A stretch of DNA of 64,000 bases from Scortum barcoo (GCA_023238725.1 CM041543.1:24125010-24189009); one strand, 5' to 3'. Numbered from the stretch's first letter, positions 48,576 through 60,226 are shown. The notes: generated by a model from the sequence alone, not told the origin. Program-made: numbers and translations.

Positions 48576-49400
48576 CTCAACACCACCAAGACCGGGGAGA
48601 TGGTGGTGGACTTTAGGAGACCCAGGCCGCACACCCAGAGCTGGTCATCATCATCAAAGGGGACTGTGTGGAGGTGGTACACACCTACAACAAATACCTG
48701 GGAGTGCAGCTGGATGATAAACTGGACTGGACTGCCAACACAGACGCTCTGTGCAGGAAAGGACAGAGCCAGCCTGCCTGTACTTCCTCAGAAGGCTGGC
48801 GTCCTTCAACATCTGCAAAAAGCTGCTACAGATCTTCTACCAGTCTGTGGTAGCGAGCGCCCTCCTGTACAATGCAGTAGTGTGCTGGGGGGGCAGCCTC
48901 AAGAAGAAGGACGCAGTGCGCCTGGACAAACTGGTGAGGAAGGCAGGCTCTGTCGTTGGCACAGAGCTGGACAGCCTGACATCTGTGGCAGAGCGACGGA
49001 CGCTGAACAGGCTCCTGTCCATCACAGACAATCCAAGTCATCCACTGCACAGCGCCATCTCCAGGCAGAGGAGCAGCTTCAGTGACAGACTGTTGTCACT
49101 GTCCTGCTCCTCAGACAGACTGAGGAGATCGTTCCTCCCCCACTGCCATACGGCTCTACAACACCTCTCGGGGGGAGCGATAACACAAAACAAGCTCCGG
49201 ACTCACCACACACTCACACCACGCACCCTGGACTTAATGGACACACACTTTATCACACACACACACACACACACACATCTATATGTGGACTCAAGTGTGT
49301 ACAAACCGACTGTTGCACAACTGTATGTCACACACTGCCATTTTGCACAACTGCACCTTTGAACAAGAACTGCCAGATGCTTATTTCATATTTCATATTT
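48576..49400 (+). mobile_element. 5'-truncated CR1/L2-like LINE
   Basis: It starts inside the RT C-terminal region (NTTKTGEMVVDFRRP), then YLGVQLDDKLDW, then a long open frame 48,751-49,200 with LRRLASFNICKKLLQIFYQS and a CWGGSLKKKD block. The gene reads through one frameshift near 48,770. It is related to the minus-strand LINE at 24,856-25,875. Confidence 0.85.
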
Positions 49401-49402
49401 TT

Positions 49403-49403
<1 letters not shown>

Positions 49404-49439
<36 letters not shown>

Positions 49440-49457
49440 ATCTATCATTTATTATCG

Positions 49458-49532
<75 letters not shown>
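49404..49532. repeat. TCTA tetranucleotide microsatellite
   Basis: About 25 copies of TCTA with one interruption (TTTCATCTATCATTTATTATCGC, 49,436-49,458). It directly follows the LINE 3' end, as such tails often do in fish. Tyr-Leu-Ser-Ile reading frames through it are artefacts. Confidence 0.95.
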
Positions 49533-49533
<1 letters not shown>

Positions 49534-49539
49534 TGACGA

Positions 49540-50750
49540 GGACGATGCATTTAGATTTGATTGGATGAAGTTTGTTCTGAAGTTTGTTTCCTGTTCAGGA
49601 GTTGAAACATTTTTATATTTAACTGCTGTGAACTGTTGTTAAAGGCAGCGAGTTCAAAGTTGAACACAGAAGTGTGGTTGAAGTGAGAGACTGTTTTAAT
49701 GTTTTAATCAGGTTTTATCTCCTTTAACAGTGAAGATTTGATGGGTGATTTTCCTTTGTTGTGTTTGTATTTCTGCGTATTAGATTACTTAGAACAGATT
49801 TTATTCATTTGAGTGGACGTCCACTGTAAACCAGTCACTTCTTAACGTCTCCATCAGGCCTCTTCCCTCCAATATTTCTGCTGTCTGTGAATGAGAGGAC
49901 ATTTTCCACATAATGTGATTGTTTTCTTTGAATGCAGCACAGAGAAAATAGTTTCTGCAAAAACCTGTCCTCCTCGTGAGAACTCTGCAAACACTAGCAG
50001 TTTACTGTTGTCAGAAAACGCATCGACATTTGAAACAGCCTGTCCTCCTCGTCCTCTGGCTGGTACAAGTCAAGAGTGCCATCAAAGCAGTTTACTGTTG
50101 TCAAAAATAAGACGCCTCTCAAAAACCTCGCTCGAGCTGTCACTTCCTGTCTGCTGCTAACACACACCTCCATCAGATCTTCTTTGCAGACTTCATCGAT
50201 CGCTCATTTGAACCCCAGTTTGTGATCCCTGTCTTTGTAGATGCACCAACTACACAGAGACTCCTGCATTATACTTTCTCTTGCATGATGGGAATTGTAG
50301 CTCCTCACAGAACAGGTCCCAAACCTGGAGCTGGCGGTGCGTTCGTGGAGTGTGGTGGCTTTGTGTTCAGGCAGGTGGAGTCTCACCTCCAAACATCGTC
50401 ATACCGTTCTGTCCCAGCACAACGCCCGCCTCGACGGCCTCCCTCTCAAGAAGTCGGTGAAGGCCATAAAAACATAAAGAACATGAGACGTCTGGTTTCT
50501 CAGGTTTGGTACATAACTAACAGAAATAACACAAATAACACATTTCTTTATGTAAACATGAACAAAGTAAAAGCAGAGTGAAAGCGTCTGACCTGTTCAG
50601 GCTAACAACTTCAGGCTGACTCAGCGCTTCACACACAAAACTGTCACATGATGAAACGGACGCTTTGTCACCATTTTTCCCAGCAGTCACTGCGAATGAA
50701 GGAAAAACAGTTGCAGATACTTGAATTGATGTGGCACTTCATCTTCACAC
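49540..50750. other. Unassigned region with possible unrecognised exons
   Basis: Between 50,190 and 50,470 the sequence is less AT-rich and contains exon-like stretches with CAG acceptors (at 50,191 and 50,311), but I recognise no protein family. A repeated motif, AGTTTACTGTTGTCA, occurs at 49,999 and 50,090. I see nothing else. Confidence 0.35.
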
Positions 50751-50845
50751 ATTATATATCTATATATATCTATATATAAATATATAGCTGTTATTGTAGA
50801 CGCTGTTATCTTCTCTCCATCAGCTGCTCTCATTGTAGGACAGCA

Positions 50846-50912
50846 TGTTTATATTTATATTTATATTTATATTTATATTTATATTTATATTTATATTTAT
50901 ATTTATATTTAG
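50846..50912. repeat. TTTATA hexanucleotide repeat
   Basis: About eleven tandem copies of TTTATA in otherwise unassigned AT-rich DNA. Confidence 0.95.
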
Positions 50913-51217
50913 TTCTTGGTGATGTAACGAAACCATAAAGAATCATTTTAATATGCTGTTTGGCCAAAAGTATGTGGACAGTGTGAGTCAGTGTGAGAGT
51001 GAAGACGACACTGTCGAAGGTTGTGAAAGTAAAAAGTGAAAAGTGATGTTGACCTTCGACCTCTCAATCCACAGAGCGAACAGTATGAAGGGTTAAATGA
51101 TGAACAAAAAAACATTTTGGTTTTGAATGAGCTCAGTTTACCAGCAGATTGTCGTTCTTGTTTTTAGATAAATGAACTCTGTTTGGTCTGAATATTAACA
51201 TCTCTTATATTTTCTGG

Positions 51218-51500
51218 AGTGGCACAGTGGTGTAGTGGTTAGCACTGTCGCCTCACTGTCGCCTCACTGTCGCCTGGGTTCAATCCCCGGCTGACGGGCC
51301 CTTCTGTGTGGAGTTTGCATGTTCTCCCTGTGCCTGTGTGGGTTCTCTCTGGGTACTCCAGCTTCCTCCCACAATCCAAAGACATGCAGGTTAATTGGCG
51401 ACTCTAAATTGCCCCTAGGTGTGAGTGTGAGTGGTTTGTCTGTCTTTCTATGTCACTGTGACCCCGCCTCTCGCCCATCCAGTACAGCTGTGTGTCAAGT
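51218..51500 (+). mobile_element. tRNA-derived SINE-like element
   Basis: It has a tRNA-like head with an A box (TGGTGTAGTGGTTAGCAC) and a B box (GGGTTCAATCCCC), followed by the conserved fish body (GCATGTTCTCCCTGTG, then CAAAGACATGCAGG, then GGCGACTCTAAATTGCCC). The head carries CGCCTCACTGT three times in tandem. The tail is shortened. Confidence 0.8.
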
Positions 51501-51739
51501 TTTAAAGAGTATTCTGATTTTGATTATATGTACACACACACTGTCTTTATATAAATTGTCCTCACAAACAGAGTGAAAATGTTTTTAAGACCTCATGTTT
51601 TTAATGACACGCTCCAGGAGAGCTCCAACAGTCTGACATTGGCTCCTCATGGGACAGCACTTTGTATTTGAAACAGTTTCCTGCAATGAGTTTCAATGAG
51701 TTCCCTTATTTACTGAAACTGAAACTTGTGTGCTCAGGA

Positions 51740-53062
51740 TTTAGAATGACAGGTTTTACTTTCTTGACAGCTTATTTATGTCATTTGATGGATGTTCTGG
51801 ATGGATGGTTTATGTACATTGACTGTATATTGAATGTGTAAACAACCTGCTGATAAGAAAATGTTATTTAACCATTTACATCCTTGTTTCCTTTAAGTTC
51901 TCTAGAACATCTTGAAATGAAGAATGAAATAACATTTACATCAAACAATCATTAAAAATAATACATTCATAAATAATAGATAAAAACCTTACATGATTGA
52001 TGTCTCATCAGTGATATCTCATCAGTGATCAGCTCCAGATCTTCGGCTCATTGGATGGTTAGATAGCACCATCTAGTGGACAGATGGTGGGACTGCACCA
52101 CCTGATTAAAGCTGTCTTTGACACTGAGTGGGTGTAGATGTTGTAGGAAAGGTGTAACACTGTTTCATGGTCAAATGGAAAACTTATTTAAAGGAAAATG
52201 CACATTTTGTTGCAGCCTTTATCAAGTATAATAACAAATAGATCACAGATAATATATACTAATCAAAAACACTCATGTAGGCAAGTGAAAGGAACAAGGA
52301 AATGAAAATAATTCTGAGTGGCTGGAATCTGCTACAGGCTAATCTGGTTTTCACGTCACTCTGATGTTTTTCTAGACTCTGAACTTGTGAGGCTGTGACG
52401 GCGTCCTCAGATCAAATGCACACAGACACCAGGACTGAGCAGGAAGAAATGAGCAGCTTCTTCTCTCCCAGTGTTTCCTCCACACATGAAGGTGGAAAGT
52501 GTCTGTAAGCTGACCTGAAGTCAGTTCAGCAGGTGAGAATCCTACCAGAGGAATCTGTAAATGTTTGATCATCAGGATCACTTTGATCACATTGTGCTGT
52601 ATCACTGTTTAACTGGACAGTAGAAATGTTTCTTCATGCTGATTGGCTGTTTCCAAATATCTCTTTGAAATCTGCTGTCCAGTTTCTCTGCCAGTTAAAG
52701 AAGCGTGACTTTAGAAAGATTTACATGTAATATTGTTTGAGTTTGTCAAGTGGAATCAGCAGCACTTTGATTGTAATGTGAACTCACATCATCAGTGAAG
52801 AATGCAGGAAGAGTCTGAACTGGTCTGACAGCTTGGATCAACTTGGCTCAGGTTTCTCTTTGAACTGTTAATACTCTGAAGTGAAGTGATCAAATACAGC
52901 CATCTTCCAACACTGACACTGATCTGGTTTCACTCAACAGCCTTTAGCACAGTCCAGCTCTCAACTTATTGACAGTAATGAGAAGTGATGTGTCCTGTGA
53001 TGTAAAGCTTGTTGTAATGAATGAACATGTTGTTGTGTTTGTGTGAAGGTGTGGGCTCTGCT
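51740..53062 (+). promoter_or_regulatory. 5' flank and untranslated exon of the right NLR gene
   Basis: A likely untranslated exon ends at 52,532 (CAGTTCAGCAG before GTGAGA). The next exon would begin after the GTGTGAAG near 53,050 and contain the start codon. The mirrored left copy has the same splice sites. No TATA box was identified. Confidence 0.5.
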
Positions 53063-53151
53063 ATGAATCAGTGTGAGGACAGAGAGGAGGGAGTCCCTCC
53101 CTCTAAAACCAGTCTGTGTGGGGAACATGACAGCCAGACCAAAGCTCAGAG
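53063..53151 (+). CDS. Right NLR gene: first coding exon
   Basis: ATG at 53,063. It encodes MNQCEDREEGVPPSKTSLCG and onward, the family's usual N-terminus, and ends at donor GTGAGA. The start is chosen because it opens the conserved peptide and is preserved in the mirrored copy. Confidence 0.9.
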
Positions 53152-53238
53152 GTGAGATGAGGATCTCCAACTGTCCACCACTCAAATCACTCCACCATCA
53201 TTATTCACACTCAAAGCTCTGTGTGTGTTGTGTTGAAG

Positions 53239-53879
53239 GCCAGAGCAGCAGAGACCAGACTGTCCTGGACCTGGACCTGGACCTGAACCTGAACCTGGAC
53301 CCAGCTGTGTGTCCTTAAAGAGTGACCTGGTCTATGGGTCAATTTATTAACTTCAAAGATGGACAGCAGTCTGATAGTCAAAAGTAAGAATTTATCTCAC
53401 AGTTGCGTTTTCTCAGTTTTAAAACATTCAAATGTCAAAATCATTTTCAACATTTTATCGTGAAAGAATTTCAGTGGACTGCATTCATCAGTGTTTGTAA
53501 TTCTGTCAGGATCCAACATGAGAGACCAGACTCTGAACCTGGACCTGGATCTGGACCCAGCTGTGTGTCCTTAAAGAGTGACCGGTCTACAAATCGTTTT
53601 ATTCACTTCAAAGATGGACAGCACTCTGATGATCAGAAGTAAGAATTTATCTCGCTGTTTCTTTTTCTCAGCATTAAAACAAAAAAAAAACGCAAAATCA
53701 TTTCATTTCATCCTGAAATAATTTCAGTGGACTGCGTTTATCAGTATCTGTTATTCTGTCAGGATCCAACATGAGAGACCAGACTCACCTGGACCTGGAT
53801 CTGGTCCCAGTTGTGTGTCCTATGAGAGTGATTGGTCTATGGGTCCACCTATTGTGTTCAAAGATGGACAGCAAGAAAT
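53239..53879 (+). CDS. Right NLR gene: tandem N-terminal repeat exons
   Basis: Three related exons (53,239-53,383; 53,510-53,638; 53,763-53,879), each with acceptor AG and donor GTAAG. Each encodes the unit QHERPDS or EQQRPD, a Pro/Gly-rich stretch, CVSLKSDRSM or a variant, then FKDGQQSD. The first has a GACCTG hexamer repeat giving alternating Gly-Pro or Glu-Pro, and a base gain near 53,330 that creates a stop. The second and third are open. The unit spacing of about 250 bp shows exon duplication. The function of this N-terminal region is not established. Confidence 0.8.
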
Positions 53880-53992
53880 GTAAGAATTCAAACTGGATTT
53901 ATTTTGTTCTTTGACATTAAAACATTTAAAAATTAAAATAATAAATTTCATCTCTGAACTTAAATATTTATCAGTGTTGTGTTTCCATCAGG

Positions 53993-54100
53993 ATTCATCA
54001 GCAGAGACAATTCCACAATGCACACATCTGTGTTTCCATGAAAAGTGACCACTTCAGAAGATTTTACACCAGGATGCAAGAAAAGCATTTTGCCAAGTAA
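53993..54100 (+). pseudogene. Degenerate N-terminal repeat exon
   Basis: An acceptor CATCAG is followed by a sequence that resembles the repeat unit in outline only, without the conserved reading frame. The mirrored copy at 15,000-15,110 is similarly decayed and lies in a different exon order. Confidence 0.5.
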
Positions 54101-54211
54101 ATTTTTCTGTATAAATAAGTTAAATCTAATATTTGTAAAGAGTGTTTCATGCAGACAGAATTGTAATGAGCATGTAATCATTGGTTCAAAGTGTGTGTCC
54201 TGTGTCTGTAG

Positions 54212-54382
54212 GAGGATCCAGCAGTGTTTCCACCAGGATCCACTAGATCACATGTAACACTGTGTGTCATTATATGTTCACAATCATCATATTTGCTCCA
54301 CAGAGTTCAGCAGCAGAGATCAGAGGTTCCCATTGGTCAGTCTGTCCAGCAGCATCAAACACAGCTGGACTCCATATTTAAG
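54212..54382 (+). CDS. Right NLR gene: two small spacer exons
   Basis: Exon 54,212-54,253 (42 bp, IQQCFHQDPLDH) and exon 54,304-54,382 (79 bp, QQQRSEVP then QSVQQHQTQLDSIFK), both with good splice sites. They connect the repeat exons to the helper exon. The mirrors are at 14,464-14,505 and 14,335-14,413. Confidence 0.75.
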
Positions 54383-54928
54383 GTGTGTAAACTTACAAAC
54401 ACAAACACTACTGCTAATGACAGCAAACACAACAACCCTGTTTCCTACAAATTACATTTATATCTGACTAAACTGTCCCAGTTACCAGACCAGGATCTTT
54501 TTCTAACCTGAACCAGCTGTGAGAGTCTAAACAGAACCAGAACACAGTTTGATAATCCTGCAGTCATTAACAGCTGATATTGTGTTGTGAGATCATTTGG
54601 TGAAAAACAGATAAAATATGTTGTCAGTCAACATTTGACTGACATGTTCAGTATCAATGATTTTGTGACTTTATTAAACACATTAATTAACAGCATTTCC
54701 TCGTTATTAGAAAATGTAATCCAGCAGCATTTAGTTTTCTTCCAAACATGTTTGCTGTTGTAAAGTAGTTATTTTCTAGGAGACAGGGCTGAGCTCAGAC
54801 TAAATACTGGACTACCATTGTGATCCAGTCTCCATGCTGCACTCTGTAGACCAGCAGGCTTTCAGTCTGTCACAGATGATCTGATGTTGAGTTCTACCAG
54901 TTAAAGTTCACATTTTCTTCTGTTCCAG

Positions 54929-55157
54929 CTGCTGGAGGAAAACATGCTGAGTTTTGTGAAGAAGGAGCTGAAGAAGATCCAGAGAGTTGTGAGTTCAGAT
55001 TACCCAGAATGCTTGGAGAGTCAGAGGGAGGATGAGGAGGTGTTGGACGGTGAGGATGAAGAGCAGAGGAGGAGCAGCAGAGAGGCATTTCTGAAGATCA
55101 CACTGCACTTCCTGAGGAGGATGAAGCAGGAGGAGCTGGCTGACTGTCTGCAGAGCA
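54929..55157 (+). CDS. Right NLR gene: pre-FISNA helper exon
   Basis: Acceptor CTGTTCCAG, donor GTAAGA. It is open throughout and encodes a charged helical segment (FVKKELKKIQRVV, then FLRRMKQEELADCLQS) that precedes FISNA. The peptide is identical to the left copy. Confidence 0.9.
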
Positions 55158-55436
55158 GTAAGAGGATTTGAACAGATTTAACATGATGGAAAGAGGAAAT
55201 GGAGGCAACATGGGAGAAGTTTTACATTTAAAACTCTGCTGTTAATATGATGCACACATTTGAATCACATCTATGAATTCTTCTGGGCTGAAAACACAAA
55301 CTGTTAAAAACTGATGTGCTGAAGAGATTTCACAGAGAAGGAACAATAAATACCATCTTGATGTCTGAAAGTTTACATTTATCAGATTGACTGTAGCATC
55401 AACTTGAATAATTACATTTCTTGTTTGTTCATTCAG

Positions 55437-56761
55437 GAAGTGTTGCTGCAGCGTGTCGACGTAAACTCAAGTCTAACCTGCAGAAGAAGTTCCAGTGTGT
55501 GTTTGAGGGGATTGCTAAAGCAGGAAACCCAACCCCTCTGAACCAGATCTACACAGAGCTCTACATCACAGAGGGAGGGACTGCAGAGGTCAATGATGAA
55601 CATGAGGTCAGACAGATTGAAACAGCATCCAGGAAAAGCAGACAGAGCAGAAACAACAATCAGACAAGAAGACATCTTTAAAGCCTCACCTGGAAGAGAT
55701 GAACCAATCAGAAGAGTGATGACAAAGGGAGTGGCTGGCATTGGGAAAACAGTCTTAACACAGAAGTTCACTCTGGACTGGGCTGAAGACAAAGCCAACC
55801 AGGACATACACTTCACATTTCCATTCACTTTCAGAGAGCTGAATGTGCTGAAAGAGAAAAAGTTCAGCTTGGTGGAACTTGTTCATCACTTCTTTACTGA
55901 AACCAAAGAAGCAGGAATCTGCAGGTTTGAAGAGTTCCAGGTTGTCTTCATCTTTGACGGTCTGGATGAGTGTCGACTTCCTCTGGACTTCCACAACAAT
56001 GAAGATCCTGACTGATGTTACAGAGTCCACCTCAGTGGATGTGCTGCTGACAAACCTCATCAGGGGGAAACTGCTTCCCTCTGCTCGCCTCTGGATAACC
56101 ACACGACCTGCAGCAGCCAATCAGATCCCTCCTGAGTGTGTGTGTTGACATGGTGACAGAGGTCAGAGGGTTCACTGACCCTCAGAAGGAAGGAGTACTT
56201 CAGGAAGAGATTCAGAGATGAGGAGCAGGCCAAGCAGAATCATCTCCCACATCAAGACATCACGAAGCCTCCACATCATGTGCCACATCCCAGTCTTCTG
56301 CTGGATCACTGCTACAGTTCTGGAGGATGTGTTGAAAACCAGAAAGAGAGGAGAGCTGCCCAAGACCCTGACTGAGATGTACATCCACTTCCTGGTGGTT
56401 CAGTCCAAAGTGAAGAACATCAAGTATGATGGAGGAGCTGAGACAGATCCACACTGGAGTCCAGAGAGCAGGAAGATGATTGAGTCTCTGGGAAAACTGG
56501 CTTTTGAGCAGCTGCAGAAAGGCAACCTGATCTTCTATGAATCAGACCTGACAGAGTGTGGCATCGATATCAGAGCAGCCTCAGTGTACTCAGGAGTGTT
56601 CACACAGATCTTTAAAGAGGAGAGAGGACTGTACCAGGACAAGGTGTTCTGCTTCGTCCATCTGAGTGTTCAGGAGTTTCTGGCTGCTCTTCATGTTCAT
56701 CGGAAATTCATCAAGCTCTGGAGACAATCTGCTGTCAGAAGAACAAACAAAATCCCGGCTG

Positions 56762-56800
<39 letters not shown>

Positions 56801-57284
56801 TCAGAGACAAACAAACCTAAACTACAACATCTCTACCAGAGTGCTGTGGACAAGGCCTTACAGAGTCCAAATGGACACCTGGACTTGTTCCTTCGATTCC
56901 TCCTGGGTCTTTCTCTGCAGACCAATCAGACTCTCCTACGAGGTCTGTTGACACAGACAGGAAGGTAGCTCACAGACCAACCAGGTCAACAGTTGAGTAC
57001 ATCAAGAAGAAGCTTCACTCTAATCTCTCTGGAGAGAAAAGCATCAATCTGTTCCACTGTCTGAATGAACTGAATGATCATTCTCTAGTGGAGGAGATCC
57101 AACAGTCCCTGAGATCAGGAAGTCTCTCCACAGATAAACTCTCTCCTGCTCAGTGGTCAGCTTTGGTCTTCATCTTACTGTCATCAAAAAAGGATTTGGA
57201 TGTGTTTGACCTGAAGAAATACTCTGCTTCAGAGGAGGCTCTTCTGAGGCTGCTGCCAGTGGTCAAAGCCTCCAACAAAGCTCT
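55437..57284 (+). pseudogene. Right NLR gene: FISNA-NACHT-helical exon, frame-disrupted
   Basis: FISNA comes first (CRRKLKSNLQKKFQCVFEGI, about 55,450-55,620), then Walker A GVAGIGKT (55,728-55,751) and Walker B VFIFDGLDEC (55,944-55,973), then winged-helix and superhelical segments (YVHFL-type region at 56,380, FVHLSVQEFLAALHV at 56,656) and DLKKYSASEEALLRLLPVVK before the GTAAGT donor. These features are diagnostic of fish NLR-C NACHT domains, which bind ATP for oligomerisation. Breaks relative to the expected frame: extra A near 55,634, extra A near 56,001, a GT-repeat expansion near 56,140, extra A near 56,189 and 56,230, a run of more than 30 A at 56,766, and an extra G near 56,966. Most are single-base gains. 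Confidence 0.85.
56765..56797. repeat. Poly-A run inside the NLR exon
   Basis: More than 30 consecutive A where the left arm has only three. It interrupts the coding sequence between two well-conserved segments. Confidence 0.95.
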
Positions 57285-58898
57285 GTAAGTAGATATATGA
57301 ACAGTGTCACACTAAGAACAGAAATACTACATCTTTGTAGGTCTGAAAGGGTGGAAGGCCATAAATCACTCTTCTGGAGAATCGTACTCAGTTGAACAGG
57401 TTGATCATTTTCATGACTTAGCAATAACATCAAATTAAATAAAATGTTAGTAATAACAAAGATAAAGCTCTTGAAATTTCCTCCAAAATAAATCAAACTA
57501 AAATAAAGAGTCTTCATGTGAATAAGAGTTTGAGGTACTAGAACTGTTCTGGGTGTGAGTTCTGTTCCTGCCACCCGGGTAGAACTAGTGTTTTGTCTTA
57601 TCTGTATCAGAGTGATAGTGAAAGTTCAGATTTCATCTGTGGCATGTCCATGGCTGGCCACACAGCTTCTCACGACCGCTCACAGCTCACTGGACTAAGC
57701 TCGCCATCATCTTCAAGGCAGATAGTCTCTGGCTCTCACCAAGGGACCACAAAAAATACAACCTGCACCAATAGTGCATTAATAAATCACTCTGTCAGGT
57801 CACATCTTCTCAGTAATTACTCAAAACATCTTTTCAATAAGTGTGTTTTACACAATAATCAGTAACTTAAATTATATCTCATTCACAGTGAAATTAGTTA
57901 CTTTGTAAAACACGATATATATTTTAACATTGATATATTAATTATTGATCTTTTTAACAATATCAGTTTTACAATCTTTTTACAAACTTATTTTTTAACA
58001 CAACTTAATGAATTATTTCTCTTTTTCAAAAAGCAGTTTCAAACATAACAGATTTTTATACACTAGTACATAAATTATTTATCCTGTAAATGACAGTTTT
58101 ACCATTTAATCCATATATTGAACAGCTAAACATGATTTTGAATGAATATGCATGAATTTAGCAACTGAACATGAATACAGCTTGTGCATTTTAACAAAGA
58201 AAACATGTTGGAGTCAGCATGTTGCTGTACTACAGCTTAAAGAATGAATTAGCCTCACAACACAGGGTTTTTTAAAAAACTCCTTTAACATGTAGTGAGG
58301 CTGCTAGCTTTTTCACAGTATAAACCAGTAACCAGTGTTAAAGGTTAACATCTGTTAGTCTTTAGCATTAGCTGGCCTAGCATGTTTAGTGCTTGCTACC
58401 TATCTTTTACAACTTAAATTTTAACATTTCAGTGAGCATGAGAGTACTTCTAAAATTATCAAACAACATTCACATAACTCCAGTTGTTTTTTTGTGAAAC
58501 ATATCTGAACTCTGCACAGCAAAGTAGCATGTCATGGTCACACGATAGTCTAGCAGCTTACACATTGCCTAACAACAACTTGAACTTTAACTCACTGTAG
58601 TTTCAATCAGTTACAAAACTGGATGTCATCCTCTATCTAAACTCATACAGGATTCAAGACAGCTCAATGTTTGTCCTGGAGTCAGCAAAACGTTTGCAGG
58701 AAGTAACACAACATGCCCAGGAGAAGTGAGAGTTCTCCACATCTCCTCAATCTAATGTGTAGTGTGGAGTGCCCCACACAGGAATAACAGGGAATTACAC
58801 TTTCACACAACATGATCTCAATATGGGCTACTTTAATTTTTGATAAATGATGATAAATTAAACATTTTTTTCTGTGTTCATCACTTATTTTCCTTCAG
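57285..58898. other. Intron of the right NLR gene
   Basis: A 1.6-kb AT-rich intron between the NACHT exon and the first LRR exon. I see no other gene in it. Confidence 0.6.
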
Positions 58899-59642
58899 GC
58901 TGAGTGGCTGTAACCTCTCAGAGAGAAGCTGTGAAGCTCTGTCCTCAGTTCTCAGCTCCCAGTCCTCTAGTCTGAGAGAGCTGGACCTGAGTAACAACAA
59001 CCTGCAGGATTCAGGAGTGAAGCTGCTGTCTGCTGGACTGAAGAGTCCACACTGTACATTGGAAACTCTCCGGTCAGTGTTAAATTGTTAGTTAACAGTT
59101 GATCATTTTTTAACAGTGTCAAAAATGCTTTACGATAAATGAAACATTTTGTTTCTGTTAATCGCTCATTTTCCTTCAGACTGAGTAACTGTCACCTCTC
59201 AGAGAGAAGCTGTGAAGCTCTGTCCTCAGTTCTCAGTTCCCAGTCCTCTAGTCTGAGAGAGCTGGACCTGAGTAACAACAACCTGCAGGATTCAGGAGTG
59301 AAGCTGCTATCTGCTGGATTGAAGTGTCCACTCTGTACATTGGAAATTCTGCGGTCAGTATTGAGCTGTTAGTTAACAATTGATCTTATTTAACCTTGTA
59401 AAATATGTTAAATGTTTCACATGGCAAATTAAACATTTTGTTTGTGTTCATCCCTCATTTTCCTTCAGACTAATTGGCTGTAATCTCTCAGAGAGAAGCT
59501 GTGAAGCTCTGTCCTCAGTACTCAGCTCCCAGTCCTCTAGTCTGAGAGAGCTGGACCTGAGTAACAACAACCTGCAGGATTCAGGAGTGAAGCTGCTTTC
59601 TGCTGGATCGAAGAGTCCACACTGTGCATTGGAAATTCTGTG
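58899..59642 (+). CDS. Right NLR gene: three near-identical 174-bp LRR exons
   Basis: Exons 58,899-59,072, 59,180-59,353 and 59,469-59,642 each encode a pair of leucine-rich repeats (LSGCNLSERSCEALSSVLS, then LRELDLSNNNLQDSGVKLLS) and end in GT donors. All three are in frame and extremely similar to one another, including much of the introns. They belong to the ribonuclease-inhibitor LRR type that forms the sensing arm of NLRs. Confidence 0.9.
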
Positions 59643-59746
59643 GTAAGTGTTAAACTGTTAGTTAACAGTTAATCTTATTTAACAGTGTCAAATAAGGTTT
59701 ACGATAAATGAAACATTTTGTTTGTATTCACTGCTTGTTTTCTTAG

Positions 59747-60226
59747 ATTGAGTCACTGTAAACCTCTCAGAGAGAAGCTGTGAAGCTCTGTCCTCAAGTT
59801 CTCAGCTCCCAGTCCTCTAGTCTGAGAGAGCTGGACCTGAGTAACAACAACCTGCAGGATTCAGGAGTGAAGCTGCTGTCTGCTGGACTGGAGAGTTCAC
59901 ATTGTGCATTAGAAATTCTCAGGTCAGTGTTAAGCTGACAGTTGATCTTTTAAATCCAAGTTATCTAACTTCAGGTCAATGTAAGAAATAATTGTTGACA
60001 AACTGTAGGATTTTTTAAAACAATGTGTTCACAGTCTTTTCCTGATTCCAGTCTGTCAGGCTGTCTGATCACAGAGGAAGGCTGTGCTTCTCTGGCCTCA
60101 GCTCTGAAGCTCCAACCCCTCCCATCTGAGAGAGCTGGACCTGAGCTACAACCATCCAGGAGACTCAGGAGTGAAGCTGCTGTCTGCTGGATTGGAGAAT
60201 CCACACTGGAGACTGACAATTCTCAG
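59747..60226 (+). CDS. Right NLR gene: fourth and terminal LRR exons with single-A insertions
   Basis: Exon 59,747-59,922 is 176 bp because of two extra A (in TGTAAACCTC and CCTCAAGTTC). Exon 60,052-60,226 is 175 bp because of one extra A (CTGAAGCTCC). The family length is 174 bp. The terminal exon encodes the SGCLITEEGCASLASAL type of last LRR and is the mirror of 1,891-2,064, which lacks the insertion. Confidence 0.8.

Noticed and set aside
49283..49642. Open frames with Tyr-Leu-Ser-Ile repeats
   Set aside because: They come from the TCTA microsatellite.
49868..49890. Possible next CPSF3 exon (AATATTTCTGCT reading Asn-Ile-Ser-Ala)
   Set aside because: Only four residues match, a stop follows, and no acceptor is in the right place.
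50190..50470. Spliced host gene with exons after CAG acceptors
   Set aside because: Reading frames change or end quickly and no family could be recognised. It is described only as unassigned.
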